From M55B174 sp034716235 (GTDB taxonomy: Bacteria > Patescibacteriota > Minisyncoccia > CAIUEV01 > JAHKAQ01), in contig JAYEHH010000019.1 of NCBI GenBank assembly GCA_034716235.1, positions 1 through 64,000 of the forward strand: a DNA stretch of 64,000 nucleotides. Direction: 5' to 3'. The position numbers and the translations under genes were made by a program. Positions within the stretch are counted from its first letter, which is position 1; every line of letters begins with the position of its first letter. The notes beneath the pieces were generated by a model. It was not told the origin of the DNA. It ran no database searches and saw only the letters and a list, made by a program, of their open reading frames with translations. This document shows, one piece after another, positions 24,241 through 33,214 of the stretch.

Positions 24241-26316
24241 ATGAAATCAATTATAAAAATCAAAAGGAATTTTGGGGAAAATAAAAAAATCCACCAAGAG
24301 AGTCGTCAAAAGAGTTTCAATGGCTGGGGGATTTGGAATATTTGGAGAAATTGGAAAATTTTGCCAACCCTAATTCTATCTTTTATCTTTTGTCTTGTTC
24401 TTGAAGTTCCTATAAGTTTTGCCAATTCGGATGAAATTAATTCAGGTGAAATAATTATTAGTGAATTTATGGCCAATCCCAAAGCGGTTAGTGATACTGC
24501 TGGAGAATGGCTTGAATTTTACAACGCAAGTCCAGAATCAATTAATTTAAACGGCTGGCTAATAGAAACTCAAAATAATCAGCATTTAATCTCCCAAGAT
24601 TTTTTAATAGCACCCGCTGAACATTTGGTAATTTGTAAAAATGCCGACTTTAATGAAAACGGCAATATCCCCTGCTCTTATCAATATTCAGGAATTACTT
24701 TAGTAAATACCGCTGGACAAATTAGATTAACAAACAATGATCAAATTATTTTTGAATTAGATTATGTAGCAGACATGATTTCCGAGGGAAAATCTACGGA
24801 GCTTACAGATCTAGAAAATATTACCGGAGATAATTACTCTCTATCAGAAAATTGGCACCCCAGTTTTAACAAGCTAGAGTCTTTAGATTTTGGCACTCCC
24901 GGAGAAATTAACAGCTCCTTACCGGAAACTCCCAATGATTCTGAATCAGAAATCCCAGAAATTAATGAAATCTCTGAAATAAATAATCCCACAACTGATG
25001 AAAATTCTAATCTCGTTTCTACAACCCACTCTAACGCCGTCACTACTGCCATTCTTATTACAGAAATATTACCCAATCCGACAGGAGTAGACAGCAAAGA
25101 CAATGAATTTATAGAATTTTATAATCCAAATACATATCCCGTTGACCTTTTGGGCTGGAAACTTTCCAATAAAAAAGAACATGAATATGTTTTTGAAAAT
25201 TCTTTTATAATAAATCCGGAAAGTTATAATGTTATTTATCGTAAAGACTTTAGTTTTACTCTCTATAATGAAAATGGTTCTATGACCTTGTCTGACAAAA
25301 AAGATGAACCAATTGATGTTTTATCTTTTAATGGTTCAGCCAAAACTGGACAATCTTTAAATAAAAATCTGGCTGGAAACATCTTTTGGTCTAGCCTTAT
25401 TTCTCCAGGGACCAAAGCCTTAGAGCCTCAAACTGAAAATACCGAGCTTAATCAAGAATCCCAATCGTCAGCATCTTTTACAAAAATAACCCAATTAAAT
25501 CAGTTTGGATTTTTAGAAAATCTTTCTCCCGTTTCAATAAAGGGATTGATTGTCTCCCCTCCCGGCATTCCTCAATCGCACAGCTTTTATCTCCAACAGG
25601 ATGATTGGGGAGTTCTTGTTAAAGCTCCTGGAAGTTCTCAATATAAACAAGGAGATTACTTAGAAGTAAAAGGAATTCTTCATCAAACACAGAAGTATAA
25701 TTATATAAAAACAACCAGCCTAGATGATCTTAAAAAAATAAAGAGCAAGTCAATTTCCTATTACGATATTAGTAAATGCTTTATGAAGGGAACTTGTTTG
25801 AAAAAGCTTGGATCAGCGGTTAAATTTACCGGTGAGTTTGTAAAAAAAACTGCTACAGCACTTTATTTCGTGAATAAAGATAGTGGAATAGATAGTGAAA
25901 TAGCATTATTCTTGCCAAATAATTTATATTTTGATGTTTCAGTATTAGAAAAAGGAGACCTTTATGAAATCAAAGGAATTCTTGAAAAAACATCCTCTGT
26001 TTTTAGAATTTTAGCCACCAACCAAGATTCCCTTACTTTAATTTCAAAAAAATCAAAAGAGGAAAGCAAGAAAATTGGTTTACAATCAAAACTTCAAACT
26101 ATTTACCCAAAAACAGAAAAGGGGGCTAGAAGCTTTTTTCCTTCTTTATTGAAAAAACCTACTTCACTTGCAAATAAAATAACTATTGCTGAAAATTTAT
26201 CAGAATCGTTAGGCAGTCAAGAGGAAGGTAAAAACGAAAATGTGATTTTTTCCTTAAGGAAAAAATCACATAATTATCTGATAATTATTATGAAAACTTT
26301 GGCTTCTATGGCTTAA
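24241..26316 (+). CDS. Secreted protein with two lamin-tail domains
   Basis: I start this at ATG 24241 rather than the TTG at 24232, leaving 691 residues. A long basic N-region precedes a signal-type hydrophobic stretch (about 43-62, ending near SFANS). Two lamin-tail (LTD) beta-sandwich domains follow: IIISEFMANPKAVSDTAGEW and ILITEILPNPTGVDSKDNEF, each with the EFIEFYN/EWLEFYN strand. The middle region (FLENLSPVSIKGLIVSPPG) looks like an OB-fold seen behind LTDs. LTDs in bacteria occur with secreted nucleases or competence-type proteins, but no nuclease motif is present here. Function unknown. Confidence 0.78.
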   Translation: MKSIIKIKRNFGENKKIHQESRQKSFNGWGIWNIWRNWKILPTLILSFIFCLVLEVPISFANSDEINSGEIIISEFMANPKAVSDTAGEWLEFYNASPESINLNGWLIETQNNQHLISQDFLIAPAEHLVICKNADFNENGNIPCSYQYSGITLVNTAGQIRLTNNDQIIFELDYVADMISEGKSTELTDLENITGDNYSLSENWHPSFNKLESLDFGTPGEINSSLPETPNDSESEIPEINEISEINNPTTDENSNLVSTTHSNAVTTAILITEILPNPTGVDSKDNEFIEFYNPNTYPVDLLGWKLSNKKEHEYVFENSFIINPESYNVIYRKDFSFTLYNENGSMTLSDKKDEPIDVLSFNGSAKTGQSLNKNLAGNIFWSSLISPGTKALEPQTENTELNQESQSSASFTKITQLNQFGFLENLSPVSIKGLIVSPPGIPQSHSFYLQQDDWGVLVKAPGSSQYKQGDYLEVKGILHQTQKYNYIKTTSLDDLKKIKSKSISYYDISKCFMKGTCLKKLGSAVKFTGEFVKKTATALYFVNKDSGIDSEIALFLPNNLYFDVSVLEKGDLYEIKGILEKTSSVFRILATNQDSLTLISKKSKEESKKIGLQSKLQTIYPKTEKGARSFFPSLLKKPTSLANKITIAENLSESLGSQEEGKNENVIFSLRKKSHNYLIIIMKTLASMA

Positions 26317-26413
26317 GACTACTTTAAGAAAATGAAATTAACATTTTTATTTCTTTATTTTCCACTCTCCCTATTTTCTGATAAAATAAATTTAATAGCA
26401 TTTATCACTCATT

Positions 26414-26896
26414 ATGATTATTTTAGGAATAGACCCTGGATTTGCCAGAACGGGTTACGGAATTATTAAAAAAGAAAAGGGTAAAATTACCGTTCTTGAT
26501 TTTGGATGTATTATTACCGAAAAAGACCAAGACTTTCCCGATCGTTTAGTTAGGATTAATACTGACCTAGTGTCTTTATTAAAAAAATCCAAGCCTGATT
26601 CTTGTGCTATAGAAGATTTGTTTTTTTTCAAAAACTCTAAAACGGTTTTAGCTGTTGCGGCTGCCAGAGGCGTTTTAATGTTTACCGTAAAGAAAAAACA
26701 TATTCCCATTTCTGAATATACGCCCTTGCAAGTAAAACAAGCAGTTACCGGCTACGGCAGGGCCGATAAAGCTCAAATTATGTCTATGGTTAAACATATT
26801 TTAAAAATAAAAACATCTATTAAGCTAGACGACACTTCTGATGCACTAGCCATCGCTCTTTGTCATGCCAACTCCTTAAAAAAGGGACTCTATTAA
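26414..26896 (+). CDS. ruvC: Holliday junction resolvase RuvC
   Basis: The 160-residue protein has the RNase H-fold catalytic acids: Asp-7 in IILGIDPGFARTGYG, Glu-67 in AIEDLFF and the Asp pair in DDTSDALAIALCH near 140. It resolves four-way junctions migrated by RuvAB. TGYGRADK near 112 is a typical RuvC segment. The length matches the family. It stands about 100 bases after the lamin-tail gene and 100 bases before the 7TM gene, which has its own promoter. Confidence 0.96.
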   Translation: MIILGIDPGFARTGYGIIKKEKGKITVLDFGCIITEKDQDFPDRLVRINTDLVSLLKKSKPDSCAIEDLFFFKNSKTVLAVAAARGVLMFTVKKKHIPISEYTPLQVKQAVTGYGRADKAQIMSMVKHILKIKTSIKLDDTSDALAIALCHANSLKKGLY

Positions 26897-26903
26897 TGTT
26901 AAT

Positions 26904-26937
26904 TTGACTATTACCCCTAAATGTTTTAATAAACATT
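26904..26937 (+). promoter_or_regulatory. Promoter with dyad over the -10 box, ahead of the ATP-grasp cluster
   Basis: TTGACT (26904-26909), a 17-base spacer and TAATAA (26927-26932). AATGTTT-TAAT-AAACATT (26920-26937) is a perfect 7-bp dyad overlapping the -10 box. It could be an operator. Followed at 26948-26955 by eight Ts, it could instead be a weak ruvC terminator. Confidence 0.5.
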
Positions 26938-27004
26938 CAAATGCTTGTTTTTTTTAAATTGAAAGTATAAGCTTTATCTAGAAACAATAAGCTATTAATG
27001 GCTA

Positions 27005-27706
27005 TTGGATTTTCTATTCTTATTAAAAATCAATGATATAAAAACCATGGATAGTTTCATTCAGTTCGTAGTGAATCAAGGCGTTCCTCTGGAAACAATT
27101 AAGCTCATGTTAATGTTTCCTCTAGTGGTAACCATTATGGCTGCTACTCGCCAAGTAATAGGTATTAAAGCTTTTGGTATTTATACTCCATCAATTATCG
27201 CCATTGCATTTTTATCAACTGGGTTAAAATATGGAATTTTTCTATTTTTAATTATTTTAATAGTAGGTACCGCCTCTCGCTTAATTTTAAAACAATTTAG
27301 ACTTCTGTATTTACCACGAGTCGCCATAATGCTGTCTGTAATCTCAGTAACTATCTTTTTAGTTTTAGCCGTTAGCGGTTATTTTCAAAGAACAGGGTTG
27401 GCTGCAGTTTCTATTTTTCCTCTTCTAATTATGATTACAATTATGGAGAAATTTATTGTTATTCAAATTGAAAAAGGAGCTAAAACTGCTATTTTTTTAT
27501 CCCTAGAAACACTTTTCCTGTCAATAATTGCCTGTCTTGTAGTAAGTATTGCCTCGTTCCAAAATCTTATTTTGGCACACCCTTGGCTTATTCTTATTGT
27601 AATCTTACTTAATGTTGTCCTTGGCAAATGGACAGGACTAAGATTTTCAGAATATTATCGATTTAAAGAAGTTATAAATGATACTGAACTCCCTGAAAAA
27701 AAGTAG
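27005..27706 (+). CDS. 7TM_transglut-type membrane protein lacking the transglutaminase domain
   Basis: The 233-residue protein has about seven hydrophobic segments. Its landmarks are FPLVVTIMAATRQVIGIKAFGIYTP, LLYLPRVAIML, SIFPLLIMITIMEKF and LGKWTGLRFSEYYRF. They match the seven-helix domain normally fused behind an inactive transglutaminase domain (7TM_transglut). Here only the membrane part is encoded. In Gammaproteobacteria that protein is cotranscribed with an alpha-L-glutamate-ligase-like ATP-grasp and a RimB-type protease, exactly the domains of the next gene, whose start overlaps this one by 29 bases. It may anchor or export the ligated product. The precise role is unknown. Confidence 0.8.
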   Translation: MDFLFLLKINDIKTMDSFIQFVVNQGVPLETIKLMLMFPLVVTIMAATRQVIGIKAFGIYTPSIIAIAFLSTGLKYGIFLFLIILIVGTASRLILKQFRLLYLPRVAIMLSVISVTIFLVLAVSGYFQRTGLAAVSIFPLLIMITIMEKFIVIQIEKGAKTAIFLSLETLFLSIIACLVVSIASFQNLILAHPWLILIVILLNVVLGKWTGLRFSEYYRFKEVINDTELPEKK

Positions 27707-29099
27707 CGATGTTCTCGGGATGAACTCCCGAAATCTGGACTATATTAGACCCTACAATAAACGACGCGCCAGAAAAATCGCTGACAATAAACTCTTAACG
27801 AAAAAAATACTAAGGAGGAATAATATTCGGACTCCCCGGCTTATTAGTCGCGTCTCAAATATTGCCCAACTTAAAACATTTGACTGGGATGGTTTGCCCA
27901 ATTCTTTTGCCTTGAAACCCAATCATGGATTGGGAGGAGGAGGAATTATTGTTATTTATGGAAAAAAGAAAAATGGGAATTGGGTAAGAGCCGACCGTCA
28001 AGAGGTTTCTGTTCAAGATCTTAAAAATCATATTGTTAATATCCTTGATGGTAATTATTCTTTAGCCGGAACACCAGATACGGCCTTCTTTGAAGAAAGA
28101 GTTAAGATTCTTAAATTATTTAAACCCTATGGCTTCAGAGGTATTCCCGACATTAGAGTTATTGTGTTTAATAATGTACCAATAATGGCAATGTTGCGTC
28201 TTCCTACTGAGGAATCGGGGGGAAGAGCTAATCTTCATCTAGGAGGAATTTGTGTTGGAATTGATTTAGCAACTGGCATTACCACAACTGCCATTACTAG
28301 AAATTTAGCCACTCAAAAAGAATTTTTAATTGATTATGTCCCTAATACTCGTCTTTCTTTATCAGGTGTTACTATACCTGGTTGGAAAGAAATTTTAGAA
28401 ATATCGGTTAAAACTCAACAATTGACCAGTATTGGATATTTGGGTGTAGATATTATGATTGATCGCGAAAGAGGTCCTGTTGTTGCTGAACTTAACGCTA
28501 GGCCCGGCTTAGGGATTCAAATAGCTAATCTTGCTCCTTTAAAATCAAGGCTTCAAAAAGTAGCTGGATTAAAAATAAAATCTGTCGCTAGGGGTGTTCG
28601 AGTTGGACAAGATCTCTTTGGAGGAGAGATTGAAGAAGACATAGAAGATATGACGGGAAAGAAAGTGTTGGGAATTTTTGAGAATGTGATTATTGCAAAT
28701 CCTCACAGTAATCTTTCCGAGGAAGTAGAAGCGAAAATAGACACGGGAGCTTACTCTTCCTCTATTTCCAGTGATTTAGCAATAAAATTGGGTTATGAAA
28801 AAATTGTCAAAAAATTCAATAATGTGGATCATAATAATGGATCAACAAAGAGTGACAGTTTTCATAGCCCATTACTTGCCAGCGTTGTTAGTGTTTATTC
28901 TGCTCACGGAAAAACAATTAGACCTAAGGTTGTAATAAAACTTACATTGGGGGGCGTTACTTTTGAAACATTAGCTACCATAGCCGAACGGGTAGATTTA
29001 AAATATAGGGTACTTATAGGAAGAAGAGATTCAAGAAAATTTATTGTTGATCCTAGTAAAATAAAATCAAATACTACATCTATGACTAATAGATTCTAG
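27678..29099 (+). CDS. Alpha-L-glutamate ligase-like ATP-grasp fused to a RimB-like retropepsin domain
   Basis: This is a 473-residue fusion. Residues about 12-310 match the RimK-related ligase family: VLGMNSRNLDYIRPYNKRR, ALKPNHGLGGGGIIVI, GIPDIRVIVF, MAMLRLPTEESGGRANLH and AELNARPGLGIQIANL. These are the ATP- and Mg-binding elements of ATP-grasp enzymes. Residues about 335-470 are a pfam05618-like aspartyl protease, with KIDTGAYSSSI (catalytic DTG) and LIGRRDSRKFIVDPS. RimB of this family trims glutamate tails added by RimK. Homology begins at residue 12, supporting the ATG at 27678 that overlaps the 7TM gene. Writer and eraser in one chain is unusual. Confidence 0.85.
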   Translation: MILNSLKKSSDVLGMNSRNLDYIRPYNKRRARKIADNKLLTKKILRRNNIRTPRLISRVSNIAQLKTFDWDGLPNSFALKPNHGLGGGGIIVIYGKKKNGNWVRADRQEVSVQDLKNHIVNILDGNYSLAGTPDTAFFEERVKILKLFKPYGFRGIPDIRVIVFNNVPIMAMLRLPTEESGGRANLHLGGICVGIDLATGITTTAITRNLATQKEFLIDYVPNTRLSLSGVTIPGWKEILEISVKTQQLTSIGYLGVDIMIDRERGPVVAELNARPGLGIQIANLAPLKSRLQKVAGLKIKSVARGVRVGQDLFGGEIEEDIEDMTGKKVLGIFENVIIANPHSNLSEEVEAKIDTGAYSSSISSDLAIKLGYEKIVKKFNNVDHNNGSTKSDSFHSPLLASVVSVYSAHGKTIRPKVVIKLTLGGVTFETLATIAERVDLKYRVLIGRRDSRKFIVDPSKIKSNTTSMTNRF

Positions 29100-29137
29100 G
29101 AAAGACTTTTAAGAACATCGGGTTTAATAAGTTTTGT

Positions 29138-30562
29138 ATGAAAAATAAAAATATTAAAGAAGTTTTTAAAAAATTTGAAAATCCTATTATCGGAGCTTCT
29201 GTTCAAGCCTTTGGTAGAATAGGTTTAGAAAAAATCTTTCCTAATTTTAACATTGCCTGCTTAAATTATTCGAATGAATTAGAAAAAATGCGGAAAGATA
29301 ATATTAATGTTTTTTGTCTTGAAGAATCTCTTGGCAAAAAATCTACAGACAAAAGAAATCCGACAACTGTTATTAAAAATAAGCTTTTCCAAACTTTTTT
29401 AAGAGAAAATTCATCAAAAAAAGCTCCTATTTTTGTTTTATATAAAAGCAGTCAAGCAATTGAACACCTTGCTAAAAAATTTAATTGGATAATAGCTGCT
29501 AATAAATACAAATCATATAAAAAGTTTGAGGATAAAGCACTTTTTAAAAATTTACTAAGAAAACTTAACATTAAAGAGATCCCTGGAGAAATAAATATCT
29601 TAGAGGATCTTCATTATAAAAAGCTTGCCCTGAGATATCCCGAAGGATTTGTAATACAAGAACCAATGGCTGGTGGTGGAAGGGGAACCTTTTTCATCCA
29701 CACCGAGAAAGAATTTAATAATTGCCTCGATGAATTAAAAACTGATTTTGAATTAAAAGCATCTTCCAAGCTTGTTATTACTCAATTTATTAAGGGATAT
29801 GCCCCTAGTGTTACTGCTTGTGTTACTCAATATGGCATTCTTCAGCTACCACCCCAACTTCAACTCATAGATCTTGCAGAACTTCATTCTGACATTAAAG
29901 GCAATGGAGTTTTTTGTGGACACGATTGGTCAGCAGCTAAAGAAATTGAAGAGCGAGCTTCTCGAGAAATGAATCTAATTACTAAAAAAATAGGTGAATT
30001 TTTAAAGGGAGAAGGATTTAGGGGAATTTATGGAATAGATTTTCTGGTAAGTGATATTGATGGATCTGTTTTTCCCGTTGAATTAAACCCTCGTCTTTTG
30101 GGAACATTTCCAGTTTCCACATTAATTCAATTGAAAAACAAGGAGTTACCCCTGATTGCTTTTCATGTTTTGGAATTTGCAAAAGAAGAATATAAAATAG
30201 ATATAAATCAATTAAATCAAAGCTTTTCAAAAAATAAGGAGGGAGCTCATTTTTTTATAACCACCCCCTATATTCCCTATAAAGTCAACGGAACATTGAA
30301 GGCTGGTGTTTATAAAATCAAGGAAGGAAGATTAAAATTTTTAAGACCCGGTTACGAATTAACTGACCTTAAAAATAAACAAGAGTTTCTTTTAGTTGAC
30401 GGCGTTCCTCACCAGCCTAGAATTGAAGAAAGTGGATTAAAAAGAATATTAAGAGTGGTTACTGATTGTCAAATTAGTCAGAACAAGGGAAGATCGCTAA
30501 ATTCTTTTGGAAAAGAAATTACCAATGCTGTTTACAAAGCTCTTAAGGTGGAGCCACTATAA
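29138..30562 (+). CDS. Second ATP-grasp ligase
   Basis: The 474-residue protein is a different ATP-grasp enzyme. It has an N-terminal pre-ATP-grasp part (1-130), then FVIQEPMAGGGRGTFFIH (glycine-rich ATP lid near 178-195), VITQFIKGYAPSVTACV (adenine-binding strand near 215) and GIDFLVSDIDGSVFPVELNP (metal-binding Glu/Asn near 325). It resembles carboxylate-amine ligases of the PylC/carbamoyl-phosphate type more than RimK. The substrate is unknown. It is 38 bases after the ligase-protease fusion and 41 bases before the PBP, suggesting a shared envelope or peptide-ligation pathway. Confidence 0.78.
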   Translation: MKNKNIKEVFKKFENPIIGASVQAFGRIGLEKIFPNFNIACLNYSNELEKMRKDNINVFCLEESLGKKSTDKRNPTTVIKNKLFQTFLRENSSKKAPIFVLYKSSQAIEHLAKKFNWIIAANKYKSYKKFEDKALFKNLLRKLNIKEIPGEINILEDLHYKKLALRYPEGFVIQEPMAGGGRGTFFIHTEKEFNNCLDELKTDFELKASSKLVITQFIKGYAPSVTACVTQYGILQLPPQLQLIDLAELHSDIKGNGVFCGHDWSAAKEIEERASREMNLITKKIGEFLKGEGFRGIYGIDFLVSDIDGSVFPVELNPRLLGTFPVSTLIQLKNKELPLIAFHVLEFAKEEYKIDINQLNQSFSKNKEGAHFFITTPYIPYKVNGTLKAGVYKIKEGRLKFLRPGYELTDLKNKQEFLLVDGVPHQPRIEESGLKRILRVVTDCQISQNKGRSLNSFGKEITNAVYKALKVEPL

Positions 30563-30603
30563 ATATATTCATAGTATAGAATCTAGTTTAGTAAGTTTTT
30601 AGT

Positions 30604-32892
30604 ATGAGTAGGGAACAAAAAGGTATAATTCGTGATGTAAATTTACCCCCCAACAAATGGACTCACCCTCTAGCTTCCTTTCTTTTTTTACTAAGAACGC
30701 CAGGAAGGAGAAGAGAGATTGTTTGGGGATTTCTAAAAATATCTCTTTTGGGATTATTTGGGATTATTATTTTGGCGGTTGGTATTTTTGCCTATTATTC
30801 AAAAGACCTTCCTAAATCCAGTCAGATAGCCGAACGTAGAGTGGCTGAATCAACTAAAATCTTTGACAGAACAGGTAAAGTTTTGCTCTATGAAATCCAT
30901 GGAGAAGAAAGAAGAACCATCGTCCCCTTTAATGAAATGCCCAGTGGTATTAAAAATGCCACTTTAGTTGCTGAGGATGATCAATTTTATTCTCATCACG
31001 GATTAGACTTTAAAGCCATCCTTAGAGCGGTTTTAGCGGACCTAAAACACGCAAGGTCTCAGGGAGCCTCAACAATAACCCAACAATTCATAAAAAACTC
31101 TGTTCTCTCTCCTGAAAAAACTTACACCAGGAAGCTCAAAGAAGCTCTTCTCTCTATTGAGTTAGAAAGAAGATTTTCTAAGGACGAAATTTTGGAAATG
31201 TATCTTAATGAAATTCCTTATGGAGTTAATGCTTATGGCATAGAAGCTGCAGCTCAAACTTATTTTGGAAAACAGGCTACAGCCCTGACCTTGGACGAAT
31301 GTGCATTATTAGCTGCTTTGCCCAAGGCCCCTACTCACTTTTCTCCATATGGTATTCATGTTGAAGAATTGGTTTGGCGCAAGGAATGGATTATAAAAAG
31401 AATGGAAGACCTAGGATACATTACTTCAGATCAAGCAATTGAGGCCATAGCTATTCAAACACTAGATAAAATAAAACCCTTCACCTCTCAAATCAAAGCT
31501 CCTCATTTTGTAATGTATATTAAACAACAATTGGTAGAAAAGTATGGAGAAGAATTTATTGAAAGTGGTGGACTAAAAATCAACACAACCCTGAATTGGG
31601 ATATGCAATTTGCAGCTGAGGAAATTATTAAAAAATATGTCGCTAAAAATAAGCAAAATTTCAATGCTACTAATGCAGCCATGGTGGTAATTGATCCAAG
31701 AACAGGTGAACTATTAGCCATGGTTGGCTCTAATGATTATTTTAATAAGGAGGAGGATGGAAATGTTAATGTGGCTATTAGGGAAAGACAGCCGGGATCA
31801 TCTTTTAAGCCCTTTGCCTACGCTACTGCTTTTGCAAAAGGGTATTTACCCAAAACCATTCTTTATGATGTTAAAACAGATTTTAAAGACGAGAGCGGGA
31901 GAAGTTATACTCCTCAAAACTATAACGGATCCTTTGCGGGACCAATGTCTATGCGAGAATCATTAGCCATGTCTTTAAATATTCCCGCCGTAAAAACTTT
32001 ATATTTGGCTGGGATTAACGATACCATTGATACGGCCGAAGTAATGGGTATCACTACTCTAAAAAATAGACAGCGCTATGGATTAGCCCTTGTTTTAGGG
32101 GGAGGAGAGGTAACTCTCTTAGATGAAACAAGTGCTTTTTCTGTGTTTGCTAATGATGGAATTAAAAATACAAAAAAATCAATTTTAAAAATTGAAAATT
32201 CCCATGGAAAAATTATTAAAGATAACTCTATTGATATTGGCAAACGAGTTTTGGAAGCTCAGGTAGCTAGACAAATAAATGATTGCCTTTCTGATAATTC
32301 AGCTAGAGCCCCAGTGTTTGGAAGCCATAGTCAACTTTATATTTCTGGGAAAAAAATAGCCGCTAAAACCGGAACGACTCAAGAATATAGAGATGCTTGG
32401 ACAATTGGATATACTCCTGAAATTGCAGTCGGGGTTTGGACTGGAAATAATGACAACACCCCCATGAGAAACGGATCTAGCGGGTCTGTGGTGGCTGCTC
32501 CAATTTGGCATGAATTTATGTCTAGGTTTATTAACCGATATTCTTCAACCGAATTCATTAAACCTAGAGAAATAAAAATTCAAAAACCTATGCTTGGTGG
32601 ATACATTAAAGATAATATCACTCTAAGAATTGATAAAAAATCAGGATACGAGGCTACTGAAAAATGTTCTAAGAAGCACACAAAGGAAGTAACCTTTCAA
32701 GAAAGTCATTGTATTTTATATTATCTAGACAAGGAAAATCCTTCCGGGGCATATCCTAAAGAACCAAAATCAGATCCTCAATTTAAAAATTGGGAAAAAG
32801 CTGTTCAGAAATGGGCTGACCATAATGATGTTGAGAGTACACCTCCAGATAAGAAGGGGTGTAAGGGTAAAGAAGAAGATGATGATGATTAA
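30604..32892 (+). CDS. Class A penicillin-binding protein (PBP1A-like)
   Basis: The 762-residue bifunctional peptidoglycan synthase has one N-terminal membrane anchor (about 42-66). The glycosyltransferase 51 domain contains AEDDQFYSHHGLDFKAI with the catalytic Glu, plus SQGASTITQQ. The transpeptidase domain has SxxK in PGSSFKPFAYATAF near 399, SLN near 450 and KTGTTQEYRDAW near 590. All active-site motifs are intact. The C-terminus ends in a Cys-containing acidic tail (KGKEEDDDD). It is the last gene of the ATP-grasp run and so may use or tolerate the modified peptide made there. Confidence 0.94.
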   Translation: MSREQKGIIRDVNLPPNKWTHPLASFLFLLRTPGRRREIVWGFLKISLLGLFGIIILAVGIFAYYSKDLPKSSQIAERRVAESTKIFDRTGKVLLYEIHGEERRTIVPFNEMPSGIKNATLVAEDDQFYSHHGLDFKAILRAVLADLKHARSQGASTITQQFIKNSVLSPEKTYTRKLKEALLSIELERRFSKDEILEMYLNEIPYGVNAYGIEAAAQTYFGKQATALTLDECALLAALPKAPTHFSPYGIHVEELVWRKEWIIKRMEDLGYITSDQAIEAIAIQTLDKIKPFTSQIKAPHFVMYIKQQLVEKYGEEFIESGGLKINTTLNWDMQFAAEEIIKKYVAKNKQNFNATNAAMVVIDPRTGELLAMVGSNDYFNKEEDGNVNVAIRERQPGSSFKPFAYATAFAKGYLPKTILYDVKTDFKDESGRSYTPQNYNGSFAGPMSMRESLAMSLNIPAVKTLYLAGINDTIDTAEVMGITTLKNRQRYGLALVLGGGEVTLLDETSAFSVFANDGIKNTKKSILKIENSHGKIIKDNSIDIGKRVLEAQVARQINDCLSDNSARAPVFGSHSQLYISGKKIAAKTGTTQEYRDAWTIGYTPEIAVGVWTGNNDNTPMRNGSSGSVVAAPIWHEFMSRFINRYSSTEFIKPREIKIQKPMLGGYIKDNITLRIDKKSGYEATEKCSKKHTKEVTFQESHCILYYLDKENPSGAYPKEPKSDPQFKNWEKAVQKWADHNDVESTPPDKKGCKGKEEDDDD

Positions 32893-32910
32893 ATAAATAT
32901 TAATTATTTA

Positions 32911-33213
32911 CTAAATCAATCTGTAACGTATTTTTTCAACACATTTTCTTCCGGCTTTAGTGTTTATTTTATCAATAATTAAATCACTTTCGGTTCTTAT
33001 TTTATTTCCCATAAGAACACTGTGTAATTCTATTTCTAGAGTTTGAGTTTGTTTAAGATATTTAATAACTTTCGGTTTATAATTCTCACCCTTGCAAAAA
33101 TTAGAGAGAATTTTCTGACCATATCTACAAACACTAAAGGCTTCAAATTCTTCTGCCACCCCCATTCTGCTTATAATTTTTTCTAATTCTCTTTTAATTC
33201 CAAAAGCTGACAT
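32911..33213 (-). CDS. DciA-like (DUF721) replicative helicase loader
   Basis: This 100-residue protein resembles the DUF721/DciA domain, including an N-terminal helix region, EFEAFSVCRYGQKILSNFCKG, a strand block TLEIELHSVLMGNKIRTES and a terminal RKCVEKIRYRL. DciA assists loading of DnaB where DnaC/DnaI are absent. Its position one base after dnaN, next to dnaA, supports the assignment. The canonical N-terminal Trp motif is not evident, so homology is moderate. Confidence 0.65.
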   Translation of the reverse strand: MSAFGIKRELEKIISRMGVAEEFEAFSVCRYGQKILSNFCKGENYKPKVIKYLKQTQTLEIELHSVLMGNKIRTESDLIIDKINTKAGRKCVEKIRYRLI

Positions 33214-33214
33214 C

